Below, one piece after another: positions 1-9,407 of a stretch of DNA of 64,000 nucleotides. Position 1 is the first letter of the stretch. Every line of letters begins with the position of its first letter. Location of the stretch: contig NC_065536.1 in assembly GCF_932294415.1 (NCBI RefSeq), positions 16,179,974 to 16,243,973 of the forward strand, in the 5' to 3' direction. Made by a program: the position numbers and the translations under genes. The notes under the pieces were generated by a model. The model had not been told where the DNA came from and searched no databases. It worked only from the letters and a program-made list of their open reading frames with translations. The DNA comes from Quercus robur (lineage: Eukaryota; Streptophyta; Magnoliopsida; Fagales; Fagaceae).

Positions 1-169
1 CAGCCTTTTGTTTTGCCTTATAAATTATAAACGTATTTTATATCTAAAAATATTAAAAAAATATGCCTAAATATAAAATTTAATTAATTATTTAACCGTT
101 GTGTCCCCGCTGTGTCGTCTCCTTATTTTTCAAAAATTGCCGTATCCCTGTGTCCGTGTCCGTGCAACA

Positions 170-310
170 TAGTCTCTCACAAGCGTTCCAAGGACTTTGC
201 TCAAGGAGGTTATGCTGAGGAAGTATTGTTACTTAGCTTTTGTTGCTGTAGAATTGTCTTGCTTCACATGATTCTCAAAGACCTCAGCGTCTTCCTTCAC
301 ATTGTTCCAC
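170..310 (+). pseudogene. Degenerate fragment resembling the GNAT acetyltransferase gene
   Basis: Short stretches here match the intact acetyltransferase gene at 8197-8730 in the same orientation. The block beginning ctctcacaag and the block tcaagg-agg-tatgctgaggaag (about 206-234) correspond to 8521-8550 and 8623-8655 of the intact gene, but the ~70 bases that separate them there are missing. A later block resembling ttttgttgctgtagaat corresponds to a segment that lies between them in the intact gene, so the order is scrambled. A 108-codon reading frame over 112-438 gives no recognisable protein. I read it as a rearranged, non-coding relic. It could instead be chance similarity over short blocks. 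Confidence 0.4.
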
Positions 311-440
311 GTATTAGTGATAATGTATCAGTTTGTGGTTGTGGGGGAATATTGTTTAAGGGCAATTCAGCCATGACCACCACAAGCATACAACCTCACA
401 AAAATTCGACTAAGGGTCAGCCAAGTTGCAGAAACTAACA

Positions 441-986
441 TTCGTTTGATTATGATAAACACAATTGGTTAAAAAGTGTAACCAAAAAACTAATAGTAGT
501 TGAAGCATTTGAGCACATGTACAATTAACCTCTGGTTAGTAGAATAAATAGAGGTCTGTATAGTTCAAAGATAAGTGAATATAGTTCATGCATGTTCAAT
601 CTGTCACTTTCTCTATTCTCCTCTTGCTCTTTCTGTAATATATGTTAGTCTAGTTTTGTTAAGTGTTTTCAGGCTTAAATCTCTTAATAAAACTCTAAGA
701 GCTTAAGCTTAAGTGGCTTTTTTTTTTGGGTGTTTTCCACATATACATGCAGCCATCCCCTGTGGAAGCTCTCAAATAATTATATATAAATATACCCCTA
801 GACTCTAGTTTAATAGAGACAAAACTTGAGAACAATCCGGTAAAAATATATTTCCAACTCCACGTAAAAATAAAATTTCAATCCACTTTGATATTTTCCT
901 CAAGACCAAGTACACTAGACCAAAAAAAAAAAAAAAAGGCCCCTCATCACATGCACAAAACACATGTGATGAGACTAGTGTGCGTG

Positions 987-1019
<33 letters not shown>

Positions 1020-1400
1020 AGTGCTAGGCGTGGATAAATAGTATTTCAAGTTTTCAACAATGGCCTATTGATGTTATTAATATATTTGCAATGATTAAAA
1101 TATCCCATCGCCATCAAAATTTAATGGGTGTTCTTCCTCCCTTCTTCCTTCCTTTTGGGTCCTTGATTTTGAGTATGAAAGCATAGGCATAGTAAGAGAT
1201 TCAACTACCATGAGGCCCCAGAGTTTTTTTTTTTTAATAGTATATAGTAAATTATTTTATTGTATAAAAAATTAAAATTTAACGTTTAGACTTCTAAAAA
1301 TTACAATGAATTCCCTTTCAAAGAAACCCCAAAAATAGAAATTACTCGCAAGTTTAAAATGTAAGTTTAGAATTATAACATTTTTTTTTTCAAATATAAG
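441..1400. other. AT-rich intergenic DNA with a small hairpin and a TA microsatellite
   Basis: No gene is visible. A perfect 11-bp inverted repeat, CTCATCACATG and CATGTGATGAG with a ~10-base spacer, lies at about 943-974. It is followed by a TG/TA microsatellite at about 980-1018. Several A and T runs are present. Confidence 0.5.
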
Positions 1401-1624
1401 TATAATGTCTATATCATTGAAACCTAAATTTTAAGATAAATTTTTGAATGTTTATTATTTTTATTGGCTTTTTAGGGCCTATCTCTAATTTTTAATGTCT
1501 ATTTTGTTTGTATTTTTTAACCCAAAACTAAAGATTTTGGACCAAAAAATAAAAAAAATAAAAACATACTTTTTAACTCAAAAATTAAGGGGAAAAGTGA
1601 AATTTTGAGCAAAAAACGAAAAAG

Positions 1625-1745
1625 GCAACCTACAGACCAAAATGGACCAAAGTGGACCGACACGGACCAAATAGTCCCAGGTGGATCAAAATGAACCGAA
1701 TGAACCAAAGTGGACTGAATGGATCAAATTGAACCAAAATGCTAT
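1625..1745. repeat. Degenerate decamer repeat tract (TGGACCGAAG-like), locus 1
   Basis: A run of loosely conserved 9-12 base words of the form tggaccaaag, tggaccgac, tgaaccgaa and tggactgaa. Related tracts occur at 5170-5300, 11575-11620 and 12060-12345. Translations of these tracts give spurious FGPF/WSV-type repeats that are not a protein. Confidence 0.6.
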
Positions 1746-1858
1746 GCTGTTGTGGCTTAAAGGGAGCTGCAACAATAAAGGCTAAGTTTTAGTTTTTAGA
1801 TAGTATATAGATAATTAGATATAGATGATTTGAACCTTCAACTTTAACGACAAGCAGG

Positions 1859-1973
1859 TAACAAGAGTTTTATAATTCAACTGATTGACATCTTATATTT
1901 TCAAGGGAGATATCTATGGTTTAAATCTCTCTACAACCCAACTATCGAATTATTGAATAATTAAAAAAAAAAA
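1859..1973 (+). mobile_element. tRNA-derived SINE in duplicated unit, copy 1
   Basis: A Pol III box A-like segment (ttataattcaactgattgac, about 1869-1888) is followed about 30 bases later by a box B-like segment (atggtttaaatctc). The unit ends in an A-rich tail at 1962-1973. The direct repeat CAAGCAGG flanks it at 1851-1858 and 1979-1986, consistent with a target-site duplication. A diverged, internally deleted version is at the same place in copy 2 (about 5415-5530). Confidence 0.6.
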
Positions 1974-2138
1974 TGCAGCAAGCAGGGCAGGGGAAGCATA
2001 GCATATGGGGGCTATTGTGTTTTTTTTTTTTTTTTTTTTTGGAGAATAGGCTATGGTGTTAAAGGTAGTATAATTGTGCTTGCCTAGCCTTTCAATTAAT
2101 ACAATTTAGTTAACTAGACACTTGCGATTAGCCTGAAG

Positions 2139-2191
2139 TTCGCACATCGAACTAACATAAATGAAGAGACAGGCGCAAGGGGGTATAAATA
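2139..2191 (+). promoter_or_regulatory. Plant snRNA-type promoter (degenerate USE plus TATA), U1 copy 1
   Basis: TTCGCACATCG at 2139-2149 matches the plant snRNA upstream sequence element RTCCCACATCG at 9 of 11 positions. TATAAATA is at 2184-2191. The gap is 34 bases, the spacing expected for Pol II-transcribed plant snRNA genes (Pol III types are closer by one helical turn). The TATA box starts 33 bases before the inferred RNA 5' end. Confidence 0.6.
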
Positions 2192-2216
2192 TGTAGCACT
2201 ATTCAAGGTGAAAAAC

Positions 2217-2370
2217 AAACTTACCTGGACGGGGTCTATGTTTGATCATTAAGGATCATGTCCTAGGTTAGTGACCTCCATTGCACATAAAGGAGGGGTG
2301 CAAACCTAAGGTCTTCCCAAGTGGAAGAGCCTACGTCATTATTTGTTGCTATGGGGGCTTCGGCCCCTGC
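2217..2370 (+). ncRNA. U1: U1 spliceosomal snRNA-like gene or pseudogene, copy 1
   Basis: The sequence has U1 snRNA features throughout. The 5' segment contains ACTTACCTG, which pairs with 5' splice sites. It is followed by ggacggggtc, a stem-loop I loop reading gatcattaagg, cctaggttagtgacctccattgcac, cctaaggtcttcccaagtggaagagcctacgtcat, an Sm-type site (atttgt, about 2341-2346) and a terminal GC hairpin with a ttcg loop. The usual U1-70K loop, gatcaugaag in U1 generally, has one change here. The last stem-loop is shorter than in the usual plant U1. The upstream element is degenerate, so expression is uncertain. A second copy lies 3.6 kb downstream. Confidence 0.8.
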
Positions 2371-2372
2371 CC

Positions 2373-3554
2373 AATTTCAGTCTTAAATATTTTGGACATT
2401 TAAATGTTAATGTATTTTCACAATAATTTGTTGAAATTTTTCTGTGACTCATTTGTATTTCTATATTGTTTTATGGTAATTGATGTTATTAGTATATAAG
2501 GAATTAATTTTAATTATACTGATATCAATGACTCCGAGTAGAAGTAGCAAACATAGAAATTTAAGCATCGTATAGTTATTATTATTAATTAAAATGATAA
2601 CAAATTGAATAAAATTATACAAACTAATATATAATTATTATATGTAATTTTTTATAGTAAAAGGTCAAAGGAAAACATCAATGAGAAGCAGGGACCAACA
2701 AAAGAGCACATTTATGTGGGTGCATTAATGGATATGGTTATAAAAATTAGAATTTTACGTAGGATAGTCAGATCAAATCATAGGATTTTATCAAGAATAC
2801 TAATATTATAATTTATGTAAAGAAACAAAGTGAAAATTCACCTATAGTGAAGATATAGTGATAATAAAGGAAAAACTTGGGTCCAGTGTTCATTGCATCG
2901 GACCTATTGTGATAATGACACTTGCCAACTTTTGGTTACATGTTATCATCTTAACGAACTCAACTCAAATATGATAATGAATTTTGTTAATGCTTTCTTA
3001 TCTCCCATGAGTGCAAGTAGAAGAAAAATATAAAATATCATGATTAATTTTTTATTTATAAAAAATAATAAATTGATGTCTTTAATTATCTTAGAAATAT
3101 AATACAAATTTTAATTTGTAATTAAAAATAAAAGATTAATTTCAATCAACTTTGAAGAAAACAAACAAAGAAAATACAGACATTCCTTAACAAAATTATT
3201 GACGATGTCTATCGGAAAGCCAATCAATAGAACCCATAGATTTTAGTATTTTACCGTCAAACATCTCTTGTGAACCACCTAAAGATGGAGTGCATGTCTG
3301 GTATCTATTTTGAAGCAGCACTTTTTCAATAAAACAGTCCATTTTCAAGAGGATGAAAAAATAAGTTATTTGACCTCAATTAAACTTCAAAATCCAATCA
3401 AAAGATTGAAAGAAAGTTTTTCTAAGTAGAAAAGTAGGTGGGATAAGATCAAATATAAATTTGTTTGGGCTTGATGCCTTGATATGAAGTGGAACGCACA
3501 AGTGATCAACTGTCAATAACAAATGGAGGCTAGAGGATGCATGGTTGCACAAGT
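2373..3554. other. AT-rich intergenic DNA, no gene seen
   Basis: Both strands show only short, AT-rich, stop-broken frames. I see no conserved motif or element ends. Confidence 0.5.
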
Positions 3555-3878
3555 AGCCGGAGAACAAACATTAGAAGAAAATCTAAGTAATTTTATCAAG
3601 ACTTTAATAATATAATAGTGTAGAAATCATATGTCCGTGTGTGGATTTGTTCACAAACGTATAAATTTTGAATTGTAATAATGAGAAAATATATTATAAC
3701 ACAAAACTAAGAGAGAGAGAAAAAAAAAAACTACGGGTGTAATGAAAAATTATTTCACTTGCAAACACATAAGCCGGAGAACAAAATTTAGAAGAAAATC
3801 TAAGTAATTTTATCAAGACTTTAATAATATAATAGTGTAGAAATCATATGTCCATGTGTGGATTTGTTCACAAACGTA
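3555..3878. repeat. 217-bp tandem duplication (second copy interrupted by a solo LTR)
   Basis: The 107 bases at 3555-3661 recur almost exactly at 3772-3878. The following ~110 bases of unit 1 (3662-3771) reappear after the LTR at about 4662-4757. The original structure was therefore two 217-bp units in tandem, the second later split by the 781-bp solo LTR. This gives an independent check on the LTR boundaries. Confidence 0.8.
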
Positions 3879-3880
3879 TT

Positions 3881-4661
3881 TGTGGGGCCCAATAATTTAT
3901 GGGCCAGGCCCACTTGCTCAAGGGGAGTCCAAAGGCCCAAGCCGAAGAAGGCTATGGCCCAAGCTCAAAAATATAAAGCACAAAATGGCCCGGAGATGCA
4001 GCCGAGGACAGTTCAGTCCTCGGCAGACCCAAAATTCCATTGAGAAGAGGGGTAAAAAAGGTATAGGAACAAACTTGAAAGAAGATCTAAAATATCTCGG
4101 GAAAGTTGCCCTTACTACCCCTCCCAGATAAGACTCTGCACCTAACAGAACCGGATTCTTCGGCTTTATCAACCACCCCCAACGATTTTGGGATTAGACT
4201 GACGGGACAAATATCAGTCTTAGAAAGGTTGACCCTACACGTGGACGAAGGACAGCGAACGTAGGCTAGTATAAAAGAAAATGTAAAGTAATCAGGAAGG
4301 AGAGGATGGCCAAAAAGTAGAGCCTCCCATCCTACCTCCGGGGAAAGACTCCAGGGGTGAAAACACTTTAACAATGTATGCACACCGCAAAAAAACCCAC
4401 CGCCGGGTAACCGGGGGAAGAGCCTAATGCTCCTCGGACAAAGTCCGAGGAGTCCAATCCCTCAGGTTACGAAGCTGTAGAGCTTGGATGTTCAGGTTGA
4501 ACTCTTTTTCTACATGAGTTCGCCTAAAATCAAGTCCGGACCATCGCCCCGTAATCAAAGGCAAGCCTTTTAAGCCCACTCTCTACAAATCATATTGTGA
4601 GGGATCTTTCATGTGCGAGCCCAACATCATTCTTGGGCCGTTAAATAATCGTGTCCCTAAA
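3881..4661 (+). mobile_element. Solo LTR (781 bp) with 5-bp target duplication
   Basis: The element begins TGTGGGGCCC and is bounded by the direct repeat GTATT (3876-3880 and 4662-4666). Removing it with one GTATT restores the tandem duplication it interrupts. It carries a TATA-like tataaaag at about 4270 and a strong hairpin ctcctcggac...gtccgaggag near 4432-4453, and it is rich in GGCCCA motifs. The 3' end (cctaaa) is not a canonical CA. No internal retrotransposon region is present. Superfamily cannot be assigned from the LTR alone. Confidence 0.65.
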
Positions 4662-5414
4662 GTATTAATCTCAAATTGTAATAATGAGAAAATTATAACA
4701 CAACAAAAAAAAAAAAACTACAAGTATGATGAAAAATTATTTCACCTGCAAACACATTATACTCATCACACCCTAGGTATTTTGCGATTGGAAAATGTAG
4801 TAATCTCAAATTATAATAGATGCAAATTATTAACTTTTTGTAAAAAAAAAAAAATAGAAGAGCCTCTAACCACACGCTTACATGTGTGCTCTGAGGCTAT
4901 TTTGTGTGTGTGTATATATATTTTTAAAAATATATGCATAATGCCTATATCATTGAAACCTAAATTTTAAGATAAAATTTTGAATGTTTTAACATTTTTA
5001 TTGCTTTTTGAGGGCCCATATATCTAATTTTTAATGTCTTTTTTGTTTGTATTTTAAAGCCAAAATCTAAAGATTTTGGCCCAAATAAAATAAAATAAAA
5101 TTTCATACTTTTTAAATCAAAAAGGGAAAAATGAAATTTTGAGCAAAAAAAGAAAAAGGCAACCTATAAATCAAAATGGACCGAAGTAAACCAAAGTGGA
5201 CTGAATAGACCAAACAAAAAGTGGATCGAGATAGACTGAATAGGCCGAAGCGGACCAAAATAAACCTAATGAACCGAAGTGGATTGAATTGAACCGAAAT
5301 CCTACGCTTATGTGGCTCAAAGAGGGAGTAATAACAATAAATACTAGACTTTAACTTTTAAATAATATATAAATATAGTTGATTTGAACCTTCAACTTTA
5401 ACACGGAAAATAGG

Positions 5415-5530
5415 TAACAAGTATTTTATAACTCAATTGGTTGCCCATGGTTGAAATCCTCTCATCACAACTATCGAATTATCAAATAATTTTTTTTAAA
5501 AAAAAGAAAAAAGAAAAAAAGAGAAGAAGA
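5415..5530 (+). mobile_element. SINE remnant in duplicated unit, copy 2
   Basis: Matches the SINE at 1859-1973: taacaag start, ttataactcaattggttgc box A-like segment, ccatggttgaaatcc box B-like segment, caactatcgaattat and an A-rich tail. The region between the boxes is shorter than in copy 1, indicating an internal deletion. Confidence 0.5.
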
Positions 5531-5779
5531 TGCAGCAAGCAGGGCAGGGGATGCATAGCATATGGGGGCTATAGTGTTAAAGGTAGTATAATTGAGCCTG
5601 CCTGCTTTCAATTAATACAATTTTTTTTTTTATGCATTTCAATTAATACAATTTAGTTTAACTAGACACTTGCGACTAAAAACACTGATAGATGTTAACC
5701 AGTTGAACTATAAGAATTTTAACAAGTTTTTATAAGGTACATAACCACGACAACTTACCTCTTCCCCAGTCAGCTTTGA

Positions 5780-5831
5780 ATCCCACATAGGTTAAACATG
5801 ACATAAGAGAGACAAACAAGATGTATAAATA
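5780..5831 (+). promoter_or_regulatory. Plant snRNA promoter (USE plus TATA), U1 copy 2
   Basis: ATCCCACATAG at 5780-5790 matches the plant USE RTCCCACATCG at 10 of 11 positions. TATAAATA is at 5824-5831, 33 bases after the USE, which is Pol II-type snRNA spacing. The TATA box starts 31 bases before the inferred RNA start. Confidence 0.7.
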
Positions 5832-5854
5832 ACCAGTAAGCAGCAATTAACAAT

Positions 5855-6009
5855 ACACTTACCTGGACGGCGTTTATGGGAAACCAAGAATGCCCATGAC
5901 CTAGGTCGGTGACCTCCATTGCACTTATAGGAGGGGCTCACTCCTAAGGTCTCGCCAAGTGGGAGAGCCTACGTCATTATTTGTTGCACTGGGGGCCTTC
6001 GCCCCCTGC
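5855..6009 (+). ncRNA. U1: U1 spliceosomal snRNA-like gene or variant, copy 2
   Basis: Retains ACTTACCTG for 5' splice-site pairing, cctaggtcggtgacctccattgcactt, cctaaggtctcgccaagtgggagagcctacgtcat, an Sm-type site (atttgt, about 5979-5984) and a perfect terminal stem gggggc-cttc-gccccc. The promoter elements are close to consensus. AGTTTAA at 6018-6024 matches the plant snRNA 3' box AGTNNAA just downstream. Stem-loop I is altered: the loop reads roughly aaaccaagaa instead of the gatca-gaag U1-70K site. It could be an expressed variant that no longer binds U1-70K normally, or a pseudogene with a preserved promoter. Confidence 0.8.
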
Positions 6010-6071
6010 CAAGTACTAGTTTAAGAATTTTGCTTTGACACGGTTAAATACTAATTTTATATCATCCAAAC

Positions 6072-7084
6072 GGCGAAAATGGGTAATTACCCATAAAAAG
6101 CAAACTATATAGTTAAGAGGACCGGTTTACAAACTATATAGATTTTTAGCAACTCGAGCCTTAAAGGCTCGATTTTGGGCCCCTAAATCGAGCCTCTGAT
6201 GCTCGATTTTCATGGGTTGTTCGTCTCTGATTTGGCACTTCTCCCAGGTGGCGTCTACATGGAAATCGAGTCTCTAAGACTCGATTTACATTTAAAAAGA
6301 AAACAAAAAAAAACCACAAGGGCAGCACCAACGTGTTCATCAGAGAAGAGAAAAAAAAAAAAAAAAAAAAAAACCCAGAGAAGAAGAAGGTGTTCATCAG
6401 AGAAGAAAGAAAAAAAAAAAACTCGTGCGACCTGGGTTCGCCGCGCGACCTGGGTCGCGGTGCGACCTGGGTTCGCCGCGCGACCTGGGTCGCGGTGCGA
6501 CCTGGGTTCGCCGCGCGACCTGGGTCGCGGTGCGACCTGGGTTCGCCGCGCGACCTGGGTTCGCCGCGCGACCTGGGTTCGCCGCGCGACCCAGGTCGCA
6601 CCGCGACCCAGTTCGCGCGGCGACCCAGGTCGCACCGCGCGACCCAGGTCGCACCGCGACCCAGGTCGCGCGGCGACCTGGATCTATCGCGCGCGGCCTG
6701 TGTCGCCGGCCTGGATCTGGTGCGGCCTGGGTCAGCTTGAGCTGATCTCCAATTCTTCTTCTTCTTCTTCTCTTTCTTTTTTTTTTTTTCTTTCTTTCTG
6801 CGTTTTTTTCCGCTGTTTCTGCATTTTGGGTTGCATTTTGGGTCATTAATATTTTATTTTTGGGTTAGAAATCGAGTCTTAGAGACTCGATTTCCATGTA
6901 GACGCCACCTGGAAAAAGTGCCAAATCAGAGACGAACAACCCATGAAAATCGAGCATCAGAGGCTCGATTTAGGGGCCCAAAATCGAGCCTTTAAGGCTC
7001 GAGTTGCTAAAAATCTATATAGTTTGTAAACCGGTACTCTTAACTATATAGTTTGCTTTTGATGGGTAATTACCCATTTTCGCC
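6072..7084. mobile_element. Mutator-like foldback element (1,013 bp) with ~220-bp inverted arms
   Basis: The left arm (6072-about 6290) begins GGCGAAAATGGGTAATTACC. The right arm (about 6866-7084) is its reverse complement, ending at ttttcgcc. The 10-bp repeat TCATCCAAAC flanks the element at 6062-6071 and 7085-7094, a target duplication of the size made by Mutator-like elements. The arms contain nested smaller palindromes (ctcgagcc...ggctcgag, aaatcgagtct...agactcgattt). No transposase is encoded, so it is non-autonomous. The core is a CpG-dense minisatellite. Open frames here come from the repeat, not from a gene. Confidence 0.85.
6423..6700. repeat. CpG-rich minisatellite inside the foldback element
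   Basis: About nine units carrying gacctggg, alternating ~18-bp (gacctgggttcgccgcgc) and ~17-bp (gacctgggtcgcggtgc) forms, run to about 6590. About five units in the opposite orientation (gcgacccaggtcgc) follow to about 6680. The switch in direction means that even the core can fold on itself. Base composition is unlike the AT-rich surroundings. Confidence 0.85.
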
Positions 7085-7094
7085 TCATCCAAAC

Positions 7095-8196
7095 TGCTCA
7101 TAACTCATGCCACTTGAATTGCATGGTTTGTGGGGTACAGTCTCCGAGAGGACTAGTTACAATTGAGATTCCTTATAGTTGTTAATAAAGTTTAGATCTA
7201 TCCAGTAAATACCCGATGTTGGACTCATCACATACCCACACACATCACACAATTAATCAAATTGGGGTATCACAATAAGTTGAACATGAAATTCAAATAT
7301 AACTTTATGAGAGAATGTCATGTAATTGTGGTGCATGGTCTTTCAGATCATATATTAAGTTGAGCAATTTTGGACCTAACAAGTATTTTGCCTTCTTTTT
7401 TATTCTTTTGGGAATACACATGCTCAAATATTGGTGCCAAATATGGCCAAAACATAATTTCATGCACCAAATAGAGTCCAACTCAATGGAAAAATTATTT
7501 AATACTCTGAAATTAGTACTTCTTCCTCTCAAATGAATGATATATTCTATCAAGAATTTTATTAATAAGACCCTTTATTATATGAAAAGAGAATTTATAT
7601 CATAGTACTAATTACTCCAAAATAAATGAATAAATAAATAATCCAATTGTAGTAATTAATATGTTTATATTTTGAGTTTTTGAATAAATTGATTTTGACA
7701 AGGACATAGATGAAATTTCAACCCATCCTATATATAAGTTTATTGACATTTTCATGGCATTAGACTAAAGAGTGAAGACAGAAGACTCATGGCATATGTG
7801 CAGCTTCCTATATATATTTAACCAAGTAAAATAGTGTGTAATAACTCTTTCAAATCTTTTTGTTTGGAATGCTTAGAAGTTGGATGCTTATTTTTTGACA
7901 GTTGAATGAGAGTTCTCTTTATCAAAAAGATTTACTAAGTGAATTGAAGTTAGAATTTTTTTTTTGGTGGGTGGGTGGAGGGGTTGGTTCCAATAATATA
8001 TTCTTGGTGATGGAATCTTAGCAAACAATAATCAATATTATAAACTAAAATATACTTTCCATGCTCTTAAATAATGCGTAACACAACTACCCAAGCCTAG
8101 TTCTCCCTTCAAAAAGAGAAGCCAAGTTCTAATTTACAATAATAGCATTTTGGTTACAAACCCTGTGGCACCATTGTTGCCATTACTGTCACTGTT
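7095..8196. other. Intergenic DNA upstream of the GNAT gene
   Basis: No coding or element signature is recognised. A TATA-like tatatatattt at about 7812 lies some 380 bases before the GNAT start, but is not a convincing core promoter in AT-rich DNA. A t-rich/ggtgggtgg tract lies near 7958. Confidence 0.4.
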
Positions 8197-8730
8197 ATGG
8201 CCATTGATCTATCAAGAATTTCTCTCCGTCCCTTTAAGCTAACAGACGTGGATGATTTCATGTTATGGGCAGGTGATGATCAAGTTACACGGTTCCTCCG
8301 ATGGAAGACTTTTACATCTAAGGAGGAGGCTTTGACTTTCATCAATGATGTTTGCATACCCCATCCATGGCGTCGATCCATATGCATCGATGACCGTTCG
8401 ATCGGCTTCATCTCCATTTTCCCAGGATCGGGTGATGACAGGTGTAGGGCTGATATGGGGTATGGTATAGCCACAAAGTACTGGGGCCAGGGAATAACTA
8501 CCAAGGCAGTGAAGACTGCTCTCTCACAAGTGTTCAAGGACTTGCCTAATTTGGTAAGGTTGCAATCTTTTGTTGTTGTAGAGAATATAGCATCTCAAAG
8601 GGTCCTAGAAAAAGCTGGGTTCCTCAAGGAGGGTATGCTGAGGAAGTATACCTATCTTAAGGGGAATTTAGAGGACTTGTTTGTCTACAGCTTTTTAGCC
8701 ACAGACTCCTTCCCAGTTGTTGACCCTTAG
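8197..8730 (+). CDS. GNAT-family N-acetyltransferase (plant RimJ/RimL-like)
   Basis: Single-exon gene for a 177-residue protein, about the usual length of small plant GNAT proteins. These enzymes move an acetyl group from acetyl-CoA to an amine; the substrate cannot be read from sequence. The N-terminus (ISLRPFKLTDVDDFMLWAGD, residues 8-27) is typical of the RimJ/RimL-like subgroup. IPHPWRRSI is at 54-62. The acetyl-CoA loop is within GYGIATKYWGQGITTKA (88-104, Q/RxxGxG/A-type motif YWGQGIT). VENIASQRVLEKAGF (128-142) is the conserved C-terminal acetyl-CoA binding segment. No signal peptide or membrane segment is seen, so a cytosolic or nuclear location is expected. The start is the first ATG of the frame and aligns with the family start. 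A scrambled relative lies at 170-310. Confidence 0.9.
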   Translation: MAIDLSRISLRPFKLTDVDDFMLWAGDDQVTRFLRWKTFTSKEEALTFINDVCIPHPWRRSICIDDRSIGFISIFPGSGDDRCRADMGYGIATKYWGQGITTKAVKTALSQVFKDLPNLVRLQSFVVVENIASQRVLEKAGFLKEGMLRKYTYLKGNLEDLFVYSFLATDSFPVVDP

Positions 8731-9402
8731 ATTGTTGTGGAAGAAGTATTGCTATTGGTATGATGATTAAGTGGAAAATTCTACCCTGCAGTCATTACAA
8801 TGACTTCTACAAAATTTGGAAAGTAATGCATGTAGCACTCAACCTATAAGGTTGCACTATTCAAATTTTAATGGTTTGTAGGTCAATAGAATAACTTTGC
8901 GTATAATGATGTATGTGATGTAATGTATACATTTTCTTTGATGTATTGTGTTTATGGTATTTTGTGTGATTTTTATTGCCAATGATTTCATCAAGATGAT
9001 TTGGCTATGGAAATACAGAGTTGAAATGTCCAATTATTTTTTATAATTGACGGGGATCCAAAACATACATTATTTTTCCTTACTAGTCGCAAACCCATTT
9101 GATGCGCAAAATTTTCTGAGAATTTGTATTTTTGTTAAGTAAAAAATGAAAATAGTAGATGAGACTAATAAATGTTTGTTCCAAACCATTTTTTAAATAA
9201 TGTGATTATTTTCTAATAAAGTATCGTTAATAGTAATACAATAGATTTTCTAAATTAATTAAACTATATATATTTTTTATTTGAAAGTGTTTTAAATTTA
9301 GTAAGATTTTTTTTTTTAAATTTTTTTTGGTGAAGGAAACCTATTGCAATTTACATCTAATCATTATATAAGGTGAGATATTTTGTAAGTAAAGTAATGT
9401 AT
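8731..9402. other. GNAT 3' flank with a Helitron-like 3' terminus
   Basis: AT-rich. Read on the minus strand, gcgcatcaaatgggtttgcgactag ending at 9083 resembles the hairpin-plus-CTAG end also seen at 45879 and 53666. The hairpin is degraded and no matching 5' end was found. The rest has no recognised feature. Confidence 0.35.
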
Positions 9403-9407
9403 GATTG

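Larger units (their letters stand above)
1400..2372 (+). repeat. Duplicated ~1 kb unit, copy 1 (decamer repeats, SINE, U1 snRNA)
   Basis: This stretch is paralogous to 4933-6012. The two share, in order: the start around tatcattgaaacctaaattt, a degenerate TGGACCGAAG-type repeat tract (about 1625-1745), a tRNA-like SINE (1859-1973), a tgcagcaagcagggcaggg block and a U1 snRNA-like gene. Divergence is substantial and there are indels, so the duplication is not recent. The SINE is present in both copies, so it inserted before the duplication. Confidence 0.75.
4933..6012 (+). repeat. Duplicated ~1 kb unit, copy 2
   Basis: Paralogue of 1400-2372 with the same order of parts: decamer tract (5170-5300), SINE remnant (5415-5530), tgcagcaagcagggcagggg block (about 5530-5550) and U1 snRNA-like gene (5855-6009). 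An internal piece around 5600-5660 repeats tttcaattaatacaatt twice. Confidence 0.75.

Noticed and set aside
3856-4383. Several 80-98-codon frames on both strands
   Set aside because: They lie inside the solo LTR (3881-4661) and resemble no protein; GGCCCA-rich sequence keeps frames open.
6161-6849. Long overlapping open frames on both strands, rich in Arg, Pro and Gly repeats
   Set aside because: They are translations of the CpG-rich minisatellite and palindromic arms of the foldback element. Open frames on both strands at once show composition, not coding.
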